Shown one piece after another: positions 1-8,153 of a stretch of 64,000 nt of DNA. This DNA is from Sporomusaceae bacterium (lineage in GTDB: Bacteria > Bacillota > Negativicutes > Sporomusales > UBA7701): the NCBI GenBank assembly GCA_031460455.1, contig JAVKTQ010000007.1:62001-126000 (forward strand). Reading direction: 5' to 3'. Below the pieces are notes generated by a model. It had not been told where the DNA came from. It made no database searches and saw only the letters and a list, made by a program, of their open reading frames with translations. The stretch's first letter is position 1. Every line of letters starts with the position of its first letter. Both the position numbers and the translations under genes were made by a program.

Positions 1-531
1 GACGCCGGTGAGGGTACCGTCGCGGGAAATATCGGTATAAATTATGCGGGCCACCCCGGCGGCCGCCATGCGGGCGGCAAGCTCCTCCGCTCCCACGCCG
101 CCGCTCACGCCCCACCCCTCCACGGCCACGACGCCGTCCTTGGCGTCGATGCCGACAACAATGCGGTCGCCGTAAGCCGCGCAGGCTTGCTTCACCAGCT
201 CCGGCTGCTTTACGGCCACAGAGCCGAGGATGACCCTCGCCACGCCGGCCGCGAGGACGGCGTCGACAGCGGCGAGGGTGCGGATGCCGCCGCCCAGTTG
301 GACGGGGATGCACACCGCCGCGGCGATCCGCTTGACGACCGCCATATTTACCGGCTGACCGGCAAGAGCGCCGTCGAGGTCGACGACATGGAGATACTCC
401 GCCCCCTCGGCCGCCCAGCGCAGCGCCATGGCCGCAGGGTCGTCGGCATAAACCGTCTCGGCGTCGAACCGGCCCTCGGTGAGGCGCACGCATTTGCCGC
501 CGCGGATATCGATCGCGGGAAAGATTATCAT
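1..531 (-). CDS. hisA: HisA, phosphoribosylformimino-AICAR ribotide isomerase (partial)
   Basis: Only the first 177 codons are present; the C-terminal part lies beyond the left edge. The protein opens MIIFPAIDIRGGKCVRL, the characteristic N-terminal beta strand of the HisA (beta/alpha)8 barrel with its catalytic Asp, and contains a phosphate-binding QLGGGIR stretch. The enzyme opens the ribose of ProFAR to give PRFAR, the substrate of HisF-HisH. Its ATG overlaps the hisH stop codon as ATGA, so the two are probably translationally coupled. hisF and hisI/E would be expected just outside the window. Family call is secure; the 3' end is unseen. Confidence 0.95.
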   Translation of the reverse strand, partial: MIIFPAIDIRGGKCVRLTEGRFDAETVYADDPAAMALRWAAEGAEYLHVVDLDGALAGQPVNMAVVKRIAAAVCIPVQLGGGIRTLAAVDAVLAAGVARVILGSVAVKQPELVKQACAAYGDRIVVGIDAKDGVVAVEGWGVSGGVGAEELAARMAAAGVARIIYTDISRDGTLTGV

Positions 532-1145
532 ATGGCAAGCTCCTTAAAATTGGCGAGGATTTTCAGACCGGCGTCGCCGGACTTCTCGGGGTGAAACTGA
601 ACGGCGTGCACATTGCCCCGGCCCACGGCCGCCGTCACTCTGCCGCCGTACTCCGTCCAGGCCGTTATCAGGGCGGGGTCGTCCGGCACGGCGTGGTAAC
701 TGTGCACGAAATAAACATAGGGGTTTTCCGGCATCCCGGCAAACAGCGGGCTCGCCCCGCTAAACTCCAGGCTGTTCCAACCCATATGCGGCACCTTCAG
801 GCCCGGGGCGACCAAACGGCGCACCATGCCGGGGAAAATCCCCAGCCCCGGCACCCCAGGGTCCTCTTCGCTGCCGTCAAAGAGAATTTGCAGCCCCACG
901 CAAATGCCGAGCAGCGGCGTGCCCTTGGCCGCCACCGCGCGGACGACGTCGGTGAGACCGTACTCGGCGAGGTTGCTCATGCAGTCGCCGAAGGCGCCCA
1001 CGCCAGGCAGCACCACCTTGGCGGCGTCCATTATCGCCGCAGGATCGCTGGTCACGACCGCAGCCGCGCCCAGACGGGTGAACGCCTTCTCCACGCTGTA
1101 CAGATTGCCTACCCCGTAATCGATGATCGCGATCACGTTACCCAC
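528..1145 (-). CDS. hisH: HisH, glutaminase subunit of imidazole glycerol phosphate synthase
   Basis: A 205-residue class-I glutamine amidotransferase, normal length for HisH. It supplies ammonia to HisF for imidazole ring formation. Visible motifs are the N-terminal IAIIDYGVGNL, the nucleophile elbow LLGICVGLQ with catalytic Cys82, and the His-Glu of the triad in VQFHPEKSG near the C terminus. The start touches the hisB stop and the stop overlaps the hisA start, which places it inside one tightly packed his transcript. Confidence 0.96.
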   Translation of the reverse strand: MGNVIAIIDYGVGNLYSVEKAFTRLGAAAVVTSDPAAIMDAAKVVLPGVGAFGDCMSNLAEYGLTDVVRAVAAKGTPLLGICVGLQILFDGSEEDPGVPGLGIFPGMVRRLVAPGLKVPHMGWNSLEFSGASPLFAGMPENPYVYFVHSYHAVPDDPALITAWTEYGGRVTAAVGRGNVHAVQFHPEKSGDAGLKILANFKELAI

Positions 1146-1735
1146 TACAATACTCCTTTGCTCGACATGACGCCGACGATGCGCTCATCGACGCGGGTCG
1201 CCTCGGCGAGCGCCCGGCCGAGCGCCTTAAAAATCGCCTCATGGATATGGTGGGCGTTCCTGCCCGCCAGCAGGCGCACATGGATTGTCAGCCCGGCGTT
1301 CACTGTCAGCGCCCGCAGGAATTCCTCGGTGAGTTCGCCGGCATAGCTGCCGATAACGCAGGCCGGAGCCTCCACATCGTACTGGAGAAAGGGCCGGCCG
1401 CTCACATCGAGGGCCACCATCGCCAGCGCCTCGTCCATCGGCACAAAGGCTGTGCCGTAACGGCGAATGCCCTTCTTGTCGCCCAGCGCCCTGGCGAGCG
1501 CCTGGCCGAGGACGATGCCGGTATCCTCCACCGTGTGATGGGCATCGACGTGAAGATCGCCGTTCACCCTGGCGTCAAGGTCAAACAGACCGTGCCTGGC
1601 GAACAGCACCAGCATATGGTCGAAAAAGCCCACCCCGGTGGCGATCTCTGCCTGCCCGGAGCCGTCCAGCCCCACGGTCAGCTTGATATCTGTCTCTGTT
1701 GTTTTGCGGTCGACACTGCCGACACGTTCCATCAT
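1145..1735 (-). CDS. hisB: HisB, imidazoleglycerol-phosphate dehydratase
   Basis: A 196-residue monofunctional IGPD that dehydrates imidazoleglycerol phosphate to imidazole acetol phosphate. The manganese-binding repeats are visible: GFFDHML followed by DLHVDAHHTVED, and later RNAHHIHEAIFKALGRAL. The phosphatase half of the enterobacterial HisB fusion is absent, as usual in Bacillota, so histidinol-phosphate phosphatase must be encoded elsewhere. Start is one of two tandem ATGs (1735 or 1732), immediately after the hisC stop with an AGGTG ribosome site overlapping it. Confidence 0.96.
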   Translation of the reverse strand: MMERVGSVDRKTTETDIKLTVGLDGSGQAEIATGVGFFDHMLVLFARHGLFDLDARVNGDLHVDAHHTVEDTGIVLGQALARALGDKKGIRRYGTAFVPMDEALAMVALDVSGRPFLQYDVEAPACVIGSYAGELTEEFLRALTVNAGLTIHVRLLAGRNAHHIHEAIFKALGRALAEATRVDERIVGVMSSKGVL

Positions 1736-2797
1736 CTACACCTCACCACGGATAAATTTCCCGGTGGCCGCCAGAAACAAATCGTTCTCGGCCGCCGTCC
1801 CGACTGTGACCCGCAGGCAGCCTGCTAAGGCCGGCGCGGCGCTGAAATCCCGCACTCCTACCCCCCGGGCGGCCAGATAATCGGCCAGTTCCTTGGCGCG
1901 GCTGCTCCTTAAGAGCAGGAAGTTGGTCGCCGACGGGAATACCTCGACGGCGGACATTTCCCGGAGGTTCGCCGCCACACGCTCCCGTTCGGCCATTGTC
2001 CGGACGATGCCGAGCGCGAACTCGCTCCTCATCTCCCAGGCAGTCTCGGCGGCCGCCAGCGAAAATGCGTTTATGTGATAAGGCAGCAGCACCTTGCCGA
2101 TGGCGGCGATTATCTCCTTGCCGGCCGCGGCGTAGCCCACACGGGCGGCGGCCAGGCCGTACGCTTTCGAAAAGGTGCGGGCGACGATCAGGTTGGGATA
2201 CTTGCCGAGAAGCGGCAAGGCCGACTGCCCGGCGAATTCGCCGTAAGCTTCATCAACCACCACCGGGCAACGGGCGCCGGCCACGATGTACTCCACCGCC
2301 TCCAGGGACATCGCGCCGCCGGTGGGATTGTTGGGATTGCAAAGGATAATCAGGCCCGCCTGCTCTTGCAGGGCGGTGGTGAAAACCTTCTCAGGCGCGA
2401 GCGCGAACCCGGCGTCGAGCTCCACCGTCAACGGCTCGCTATCGGCCAGCCGGCAATATATCTTGTACATCGAAAACGACGGGTGCGGATAAACGATTTT
2501 CCGCCCCACACCGCCAAAAACCCGGCAGATGGCCGCCAGCACCTCGCTGGAGCCGTTGCCGAGGGCTATGTTTTCCGGTTCAAGCCCCAGCCCGACGGCC
2601 AGCGCCTTCTTGAGACTGTGCTGGCCGATTTCGGGGTAACGGTTGCCCGCAATTGCCGTAAGGCGTTCGGCTATCCTCGCCTGCACCGCCGGCGGCAGCG
2701 CCTCGGCCCGTTCGTTGGCGTCCAGCTTGACCGGCCAGGCGATATCGGGAACATAGTACGACTTAATACTGTCAAGTCCGGGACGAATCTGCCACAT
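1736..2797 (-). CDS. hisC: HisC, histidinol-phosphate aminotransferase
   Basis: A 353-residue fold-type I PLP aminotransferase that converts imidazole acetol phosphate and glutamate to histidinol phosphate. The PLP lysine lies in the TFSKAYGLAAARVGY motif; NPNNPTG and the VVDEAY segment that contacts the cofactor are also present. The ATG at 2797 is preceded by GGAGG at 7 bases. The start lies inside the end of hisD (26-base overlap), consistent with tight operon packing. Confidence 0.95.
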   Translation of the reverse strand: MWQIRPGLDSIKSYYVPDIAWPVKLDANERAEALPPAVQARIAERLTAIAGNRYPEIGQHSLKKALAVGLGLEPENIALGNGSSEVLAAICRVFGGVGRKIVYPHPSFSMYKIYCRLADSEPLTVELDAGFALAPEKVFTTALQEQAGLIILCNPNNPTGGAMSLEAVEYIVAGARCPVVVDEAYGEFAGQSALPLLGKYPNLIVARTFSKAYGLAAARVGYAAAGKEIIAAIGKVLLPYHINAFSLAAAETAWEMRSEFALGIVRTMAERERVAANLREMSAVEVFPSATNFLLLRSSRAKELADYLAARGVGVRDFSAAPALAGCLRVTVGTAAENDLFLAATGKFIRGEV

Positions 2798-4142
2798 CTT
2801 TACGCCTCCTTATCCGTACCGCATTGGCGTGCGCCTCCAGCCCTTCGGCGGTCGCCAGGCGGATGACGTCCTCGCCCGCCGCGCTCAGAGCCGCCTCGGT
2901 GTAAGCGATAACGCTCGTTCTTTTCATAAACGTCTCGACCGACAGTACCGAGTAGAATCTGGCCGTGCCGCCGGTCGGCAGCACATGATTGGGGCCGGCC
3001 AGATAATCGCCCAGCGGCTCGGGCGAATACGGCCCTAGGAACACGGCGCCGGCGTGCCTTACCGCCGGCAGCAGGGCAAACGGATCGGCGGTCAGAATCT
3101 CCAGGTGCTCGGGGGCGGCGATGTTGGCAAGCTCCATCGCGGCGTTGATATCGCCGGTGATGATGATCAGCCCGTTGCGCGCCAGCGCCTCGCCGGCGAT
3201 GTCGGACCGCGGCAGGGCGGCGAGCTGGCGGGCCGTCTCCCGCTCGACCGCCGCCGCCAGAGCAGGACTGTCGGTGATCAATATGCTCGCCGCCAGCACA
3301 TCGTGCTCGGCCTGACTCAGCAGATCGGCGGCTACATAAGCCGGATCGGCGCTGCCGTCGGCGACGATGAGGATTTCGCTGGGACCGGCGAGCATATCGA
3401 TGTCGCAGTAACCATACACCGCCTTTTTCGCCAAGGTGACGAAAATGTTGCCCGGTCCGGTAATCTTGTCCACCTTGGGCACGGTGGCGGTGCCGAACGC
3501 CAGGGCGGCAATCGCCTGGGCGCCGCCCGCCTTGATCACCGTCGTGACCCCGGCTGCCTCGGCGGCGGCCAGCACATAAGGATTAACGCTGCCGTCCCTC
3601 GCCGGCGGAACAGCCATGATAATCTCAGCAACCCCGGCCACAACCGCCGGCACGATATTCATAATCACCGACGAAGGATAAGCCGCCGTCCCGCCGGGGA
3701 CATACACGCCCACCCGTTCGAGCGGCAGGCACCTCTGACCGAGCTTCGCCCCATGCTCCCGCTCGGTCAGCCAAGACTTCGGCACCTTCTCGGCATGGTA
3801 GCGGCGGACATTGGCGATCGCCTTCGCGAGCGACGCCATAACAGCAGGTTCCACCGCCTCTCTGGCGGCGGCAAATTCAGCCTCGCTCACAACCATCGTG
3901 TCAGGCGTCAGCCGCGGGCCGTCAGTCAGTTCGGTATAACGCAGCAAAGCCGCGTCGCCTTCCCCGCGGACGTCGGCGATAATCCTCGCCACCACCTCGG
4001 CCGCCGTCAGCTCGCGGCCGAACATCGCTTTTACCCGGGCGCGCGCCCCTTCGCCCAGTTCCACAGCGTCAAAAGGCGGCTTCACGAGAAAAGGCTTTAT
4101 TTCTTCCAAAGATTTATTGCGGGCGTCGATCATTTTCATCAT
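2772..4142 (-). CDS. hisD: HisD, histidinol dehydrogenase
   Basis: A 456-residue NAD- and zinc-dependent enzyme that oxidises L-histidinol to L-histidine in two steps. Family signatures include GVYVPGGTAAYPSSVIMN, DMLAGPSEILI, LLSQAEHD (catalytic/zinc region), and GPNHVLPTGGTARF. It is slightly longer than typical (about 430), with a basic C-terminal extension that overlaps the hisC start. The first ATG overlaps the hisG stop. ATG codons at 4142 and 4133 are both possible starts. Confidence 0.96.
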   Translation of the reverse strand: MMKMIDARNKSLEEIKPFLVKPPFDAVELGEGARARVKAMFGRELTAAEVVARIIADVRGEGDAALLRYTELTDGPRLTPDTMVVSEAEFAAAREAVEPAVMASLAKAIANVRRYHAEKVPKSWLTEREHGAKLGQRCLPLERVGVYVPGGTAAYPSSVIMNIVPAVVAGVAEIIMAVPPARDGSVNPYVLAAAEAAGVTTVIKAGGAQAIAALAFGTATVPKVDKITGPGNIFVTLAKKAVYGYCDIDMLAGPSEILIVADGSADPAYVAADLLSQAEHDVLAASILITDSPALAAAVERETARQLAALPRSDIAGEALARNGLIIITGDINAAMELANIAAPEHLEILTADPFALLPAVRHAGAVFLGPYSPEPLGDYLAGPNHVLPTGGTARFYSVLSVETFMKRTSVIAYTEAALSAAGEDVIRLATAEGLEAHANAVRIRRRKDVADSSRT

Positions 4143-4801
4143 CTGTTCTCGCTTTCGGCCAACCGCCTGAGATCCTCGGTCAACCGGTTGATGCGGTCGA
4201 ATTTCATCTTGAAACTCACCCGGTTGGCGATGAACCTGGCGGTCGCCTGGTTCATCTGGGCGACCTCGGCGAGCTTGTTCTCCTTAAGGGTACGACCGGT
4301 TTCCACCAGATCGACGATCATCTCCGCCAGCCCGACGATCGGGGCAAGTTCGATCGAGCCGCCAAGCTTGATTATCTCCATCTGGATGCCGGCATCGCGA
4401 AAAAACCGTTCGGCCGTGTTGGGGTATTTGGTCGCAACCCGCATATGGGCATAGTCGGTCAATTTCTCCCGGCGCAGCGCCTCGGGCACGGCCACCACCA
4501 TGCGGCAAAGCCCGAACTTGAGATCGAGGAGTTCGTAAACATTCTTGTTCTCTTCCGCGAGCACGTCCTTGCCGATTATACCGACGTCGGCGGCGCCGTA
4601 CTCTACGTACGTGGGAAGGTCAGCCGTCTTAGTGATGACGAACCTGATCTTTTGCGCCTCGTTGGCGATGACCAGCCGCCGGGAATCCTCGCTCAGCCCG
4701 TCGGCGGTGTAGCCGGCGGCGACCAGCAGTCTGGCGGCCGGTGCAAACAGTTTCCCCTTCGGCAGAGCGATCGTCAGGTAATTCATATCACTGGAAGTCA
4801 T
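4139..4801 (-). CDS. hisG: HisG, ATP phosphoribosyltransferase catalytic subunit (short form)
   Basis: At 220 residues this is the short HisG, which lacks the C-terminal regulatory domain and works with HisZ as a hetero-octamer; hisZ is present at 6458-7660. It condenses ATP with PRPP, the first step of histidine synthesis. Visible signatures are IALPKGKL near the N terminus, YGAADVGIIGKDVL, and VDLVETGRTLKENKL (PRPP-binding loop). The ATG at 4801 has AGGGTG about 6 bases upstream; the internal ATG at 4786 has no such site, so 4801 is preferred. First gene of the his operon. Confidence 0.96.
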   Translation of the reverse strand: MTSSDMNYLTIALPKGKLFAPAARLLVAAGYTADGLSEDSRRLVIANEAQKIRFVITKTADLPTYVEYGAADVGIIGKDVLAEENKNVYELLDLKFGLCRMVVAVPEALRREKLTDYAHMRVATKYPNTAERFFRDAGIQMEIIKLGGSIELAPIVGLAEMIVDLVETGRTLKENKLAEVAQMNQATARFIANRVSFKMKFDRINRLTEDLRRLAESENR

Positions 4802-4845
4802 CAGCGCACCCTCGCTTTAGTTATTTAAAGTATTAACATGGTAAT

Positions 4846-4875
4846 ATGATATCACCGAGACAATTGATTCGTCAA
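4846..4875 (-). promoter_or_regulatory. Putative sigma-A promoter of the his operon
   Basis: On the minus strand a TTGACG box and a TATCAT box are separated by 18 bases, about 45 bases upstream of hisG. The short leader leaves no room for a T-box element, so regulation is more likely at the DNA level, perhaps by the TrpR-like protein encoded at 7657-7962. Confidence 0.6.
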
Positions 4876-4946
4876 CCCCTCAGTAGGAATTTTTACGTAT
4901 GTGTAGAAGTATTTGACAGATAATAATCCTCGTAAGGGGGCTCAAC

Positions 4947-5897
4947 ATGAGCGCGCTCAACATACTCGTCCTCAACAACCTGGCCGACCGCCACAAGGAC
5001 GCCATCACCGCCGCGATGCCAAGCAGCACCGTGACCGTAACCGACCTTGAGCATGCCGGCGAACACATTGCCGCTACCGATATCCTGGTCACCTGGGGCT
5101 GGACGGACATCCGCCCCCTTTACCTGGTTGCGCCCCGCCTGAAATGGGTCCACGCCCTGAGCGCCGGGGTGGAAAGCCTGACCTTCCCGGAGATCCAGAC
5201 CAGCGACACCATCCTCACCAACTCCAAAGGCATTCACGGCATCCCGGTGTCCGAGCACATCTTCGCGATGATGTTGGCCTTCACCCGCGGCCTCAACCTG
5301 CTCATCCGCCAGCAGCAGGCCGTCATTTGGAACAGGGTGCCCACGGATGAAATCCACGAAAAGACCATCGGCATCGTCGGTCTCGGCAGCATCGGCCGCG
5401 AAATCGCCAAAAAAGCAAAAGGGCTGGGCATGGAAGTCGTCGCCACCAAGCAGGAGATGACGACCGAGATCTTCGTCGACAAGCTCTATAAGCCCGAACA
5501 ACTCCATGAGATGCTCGGCGTCTCCGACTTCGTGGTCTCGGCAGTGCCTCTGACAGACAAGACGGCCGGCCTGTTCACCCTCGAAGAATTCCGGGCCATG
5601 AAACCCACCGCCTATTTCTTCAACATCGCCCGCGGCGCCGTCGTCCGCGAAGCCGATCTGGCGATCGCCCTGCAGCTCGGCGTAATCAAGGGCGCCGGCC
5701 TCGACGTGTTCGAGAACGAACCGCTGCCGGCCGACAGCCCGCTGTGGGCGATGGACAACGTCATCGTCACCCCGCACCTCGCGGCCATTTCGCCCTACTA
5801 CCTCGACCGGGCCGTCAAGCTGTTCGTTGACAACCTTGTCCGCTACACCCAGAACCGCGAGATGTTCAACATCATCGACAAGGCTAAAGGCTATTGA
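4947..5897 (+). CDS. D-isomer-specific 2-hydroxyacid dehydrogenase
   Basis: A 316-residue NAD(P)-dependent dehydrogenase of the D-2-hydroxyacid family. The Rossmann motif is IGIVGLGSIGREIAKKAKG near residues 145-160, followed by the catalytic Arg in NIARGAVVRE, the Glu in DVFENEPL, and the His in VIVTPHLAA. The substrate (phosphoglycerate, glyoxylate or a 2-keto acid) cannot be decided from sequence. A GGGGG ribosome site precedes the ATG. It is transcribed divergently from hisG and ends in a strong terminator, so it is probably monocistronic. Confidence 0.85.
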   Translation: MSALNILVLNNLADRHKDAITAAMPSSTVTVTDLEHAGEHIAATDILVTWGWTDIRPLYLVAPRLKWVHALSAGVESLTFPEIQTSDTILTNSKGIHGIPVSEHIFAMMLAFTRGLNLLIRQQQAVIWNRVPTDEIHEKTIGIVGLGSIGREIAKKAKGLGMEVVATKQEMTTEIFVDKLYKPEQLHEMLGVSDFVVSAVPLTDKTAGLFTLEEFRAMKPTAYFFNIARGAVVREADLAIALQLGVIKGAGLDVFENEPLPADSPLWAMDNVIVTPHLAAISPYYLDRAVKLFVDNLVRYTQNREMFNIIDKAKGY

Positions 5898-5913
5898 TAA
5901 GTAATAATGTTTC

Positions 5914-5945
5914 AAGGGCCAAAAGGATTATTCCTTTTGGCCCTT
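5914..5945. terminator. Bidirectional intrinsic terminator
   Basis: A hairpin with AAGGGCCAAAAGGA paired to its complement around a TTA loop, with T or A tracts on both sides, between two convergent genes. Confidence 0.85.
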
Positions 5946-5946
5946 T

Positions 5947-6474
5947 TCAATGCAAATCGTCCGCTTCGCGCAATATCGTCAGCTCCGGCGGCTCGCCGGG
6001 CGACCGCGGCCAGTGGTGCCGGCGAATTATCGCGAGCAGCCGCTCGTCGGCGCCGATGTCCGCCAACACGGCCGCGCTCCGCTCCGGGTGATGGAAATAA
6101 ACATGGAGGGCGTGGCGGAGATTTGCGACTCTGCCGCCGCGGCCCGGCCGCCCCCAGCCTGCGGCCTTTCCGGGAGCAAACCGGTGCGCAAGGACGGCGA
6201 ATGTCTTATCGAACGTGCTCACATCTCCCTTGACCTTGCCGACGTCATGCAGGAGGGCGCACCGCGTCAGCAGCCCGGCATCGACGCCCCCCCGCCCGGC
6301 GGCGAGGCGGCGGGCGGTAAACGCGACCCTGAGAGAGTGGCACTGATCCGGCAGGTTCATCGCGAAAAACAGCGCCTGTTCGGCGGGTGTGAGCCACGAA
6401 GCTACGAACTCACGGTCAGCCGCCGTCACCTTGGCGGTCAGCGCGGCAAAAACCTGTTTAACCCTGCGCCACAT
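5947..6474 (-). CDS. HD-domain phosphohydrolase
   Basis: A 175-residue HD-superfamily protein. The metal ligands are visible as H in QCHSLRVA, HD in LLHDVGKVKGD, and a later His-rich ADERLLAIIRRHHW. Substrate is not evident. Its start overlaps the end of hisZ by 17 bases, so it is probably the last gene of the yerC-hisZ-HD transcript. Many similar short HD proteins in Bacillota have no assigned function. Confidence 0.8.
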   Translation of the reverse strand: MWRRVKQVFAALTAKVTAADREFVASWLTPAEQALFFAMNLPDQCHSLRVAFTARRLAAGRGGVDAGLLTRCALLHDVGKVKGDVSTFDKTFAVLAHRFAPGKAAGWGRPGRGGRVANLRHALHVYFHHPERSAAVLADIGADERLLAIIRRHHWPRSPGEPPELTILREADDLH

Positions 6475-7660
6475 TGCCGTCGAAGTACATCAGCCTGGCA
6501 TAGCCCTTGGCCGCCTGTGCCGTTTCCGCCTCTGAACGCGAACAAGCCTCCAGGGCCATCTCCACCGTAAATCCCTCGCGGCGCAGGCGGTCGGCCTCGG
6601 CGATGGCGACTGCCAGCGCCCCTCCCCCCCAGGCCACGTACGCGTCGCGCACTGCTTCCGGCGGCGCTATTCCCTGCCGTTCCAGCGCCAGCAGGATTCT
6701 TTCGATCCCCATGGCGAAGCCGGTTGCGGGACAATCCACGCCGAAAGCGGCCACCATATTGTCGTAGCGACCGCCGCCGCACAACGGGAAACCGAGCCCC
6801 GGCGTATAGCCTTCGAAAACCATGCCGGTATAATAATCGAAATCGCGGATAAGGCCGAGATCGAACGTTACATAGCGCTCCACGCCGTAGCCGGCGAGGA
6901 GGCGGCGGATGTCGGCCAGATTGTCGAGGGCGGCCCGGCTGGTATCGTTGCCGACAAGCCGGTAGGCCTCGCTCACCACCTTATCGCCGCCGTGCAGCAG
7001 CGGTATTTCGCGGATAAGCCGCTGAGCGTCGGTACTCAGCGAACTGCCGGCCAGAATCTCCCCCAGGCCGACAAGATCGCGGCTAACCATGCATTGCTTG
7101 ACCCGTTGCTGCTCGGTGGCCGTCAGGCCGCTTTCCGCCATCACGCCGTTAATGAACTGAACCTGGCCGAGACCGACCTGAAAATTCGTCAACCCCGCCT
7201 CCAGCAGCGCGGCGACCGCCAGAGCCACCACCTCGGCGTCGGCCGCCGGCCCGCCCGCTCCCAGCAGCTCCACCCCGGCCTGGTAAAATTCGCATTGCCG
7301 CCCGGCCTGCGCCTGCTCCTGGCGGAAAACGTTCGTCAGGTAAAAAAGGCGCAGCGGCGGAACGCTCTCGCGGAAACGGGTCGCCGCCACCCTGGCGATC
7401 GGCGTGGTCATATCCGGCCGCAGGGCGAGGATGGCGTTATTCTTGTCGAAAAACTTGAACAGGCTTTGCACAAGATCGCCGCTGACGCCTACCGTCAGCG
7501 TCTCCAGATATTCGAAGGTCGGCGTCACGACCTCGTCATACCCCCAGCGGGCGAACAGGCCGGCCAGGGCATTCTCGGCCGCCCGTTTGCGCCGTGCGTC
7601 GCGGGGGAGAAAATCTTTGGTCCCGTAAGGAATCTGGGGTAAAAACTGGCTTTTGCTCAT
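6458..7660 (-). CDS. hisZ: HisZ, ATP phosphoribosyltransferase regulatory subunit
   Basis: A 400-residue histidyl-tRNA synthetase paralogue that lacks an anticodon-binding domain. It allosterically activates short HisG. It begins IPYGTKDFLPRDA, typical of HisZ/HisS, and contains RPDMTTPIARVAATR (class II motif 2 remnant), FYQAGVELLG and GGRYDNMVAAFG. It sits in a second his locus rather than the main operon, overlapping yerC by ATGA. Two-site arrangement of hisZ relative to hisG is common in Bacillota. Confidence 0.93.
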   Translation of the reverse strand: MSKSQFLPQIPYGTKDFLPRDARRKRAAENALAGLFARWGYDEVVTPTFEYLETLTVGVSGDLVQSLFKFFDKNNAILALRPDMTTPIARVAATRFRESVPPLRLFYLTNVFRQEQAQAGRQCEFYQAGVELLGAGGPAADAEVVALAVAALLEAGLTNFQVGLGQVQFINGVMAESGLTATEQQRVKQCMVSRDLVGLGEILAGSSLSTDAQRLIREIPLLHGGDKVVSEAYRLVGNDTSRAALDNLADIRRLLAGYGVERYVTFDLGLIRDFDYYTGMVFEGYTPGLGFPLCGGGRYDNMVAAFGVDCPATGFAMGIERILLALERQGIAPPEAVRDAYVAWGGGALAVAIAEADRLRREGFTVEMALEACSRSEAETAQAAKGYARLMYFDGNVAQG

Positions 7661-7962
7661 TTCGTCTCTTCACCATCCAGGCGTGCAATAATCGTTTTGT
7701 AACCATCCGCGCCATAATAAAGGCAGCGTTTGACCCGGCTGATCGTGGCCGTGCTCGCCCCCGTCCTCGCGACAATATCGTCGTAAGTGCGGCCGTGCTT
7801 GAGCATCCGGGCCACCTCAAGGCGCTGGGCCATCGCCTTCAGTTCGCCGATTGTGCAGATATCCTCAAAAAACTGGTAGCACTCCTCCGCTGTTTCAAGA
7901 AGAAGCACCCCGGCGAAAAGCTGATCGTTGAGGGGATCTTTCAGCCTCGGATTTACCGGCAT
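7657..7962 (-). CDS. yerC: YerC/TrpR-like DNA-binding regulator (HisR candidate)
   Basis: A 101-residue YerC/YecD-family protein with a TrpR-type helix-turn-helix: AQRLEVARMLKHG followed by YDDIVARTGASTATISRVKR. An AAGGAG site lies 8 bases before the ATG. Comparative work on Bacillota has proposed that YerC homologues repress histidine genes (HisR). Coupling by ATGA overlap to hisZ, next to the his operon, fits that proposal here; direct evidence would require operator mapping. Confidence 0.85.
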   Translation of the reverse strand: MPVNPRLKDPLNDQLFAGVLLLETAEECYQFFEDICTIGELKAMAQRLEVARMLKHGRTYDDIVARTGASTATISRVKRCLYYGADGYKTIIARLDGEETK

Positions 7963-8076
7963 AAAAACAACTCCTTTACCCTCCGCATCTGTTTCCTAAT
8001 TATTCGGCCTTTCCCAGCCCCGTTCCTGCTTCACTTCTTTTATTCTTTAATTTGTGAAAACGCTTATACATCCTAC

Positions 8077-8104
8077 TTGCAAAAAAAGCCGGCTGCAGTA
8101 TAAA
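8077..8104 (+). promoter_or_regulatory. Putative sigma-A promoter upstream of MetQ-like gene
   Basis: TTGCAA and TATAAA with a 16-base spacer. The flanking stretch 8084-8133 can also fold, pairing AAAAAGCCGGCTGC with GCAGCCGCTTTTT (one bulge), but since it contains the promoter itself it is unlikely to be an attenuator. Confidence 0.5.
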
Positions 8105-8153
8105 CTGTCATTAGCGACGCCCGCAGCCGCTTTTTAGCATATGGAGGGTTCCC

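Noticed and set aside
4802-4946. T-box leader before hisG
   Set aside because: Leader is only about 40-50 bases and lacks the T-box sequence.
4893-5915. Minus-strand frame opposite the hydroxyacid dehydrogenase
   Set aside because: The plus strand carries a complete dehydrogenase with Rossmann and catalytic motifs.
8084-8133. Hairpin before the MetQ-like gene as a SAM riboswitch
   Set aside because: No SAM-I, SAM-II or T-box consensus seen, and the hairpin contains a promoter.
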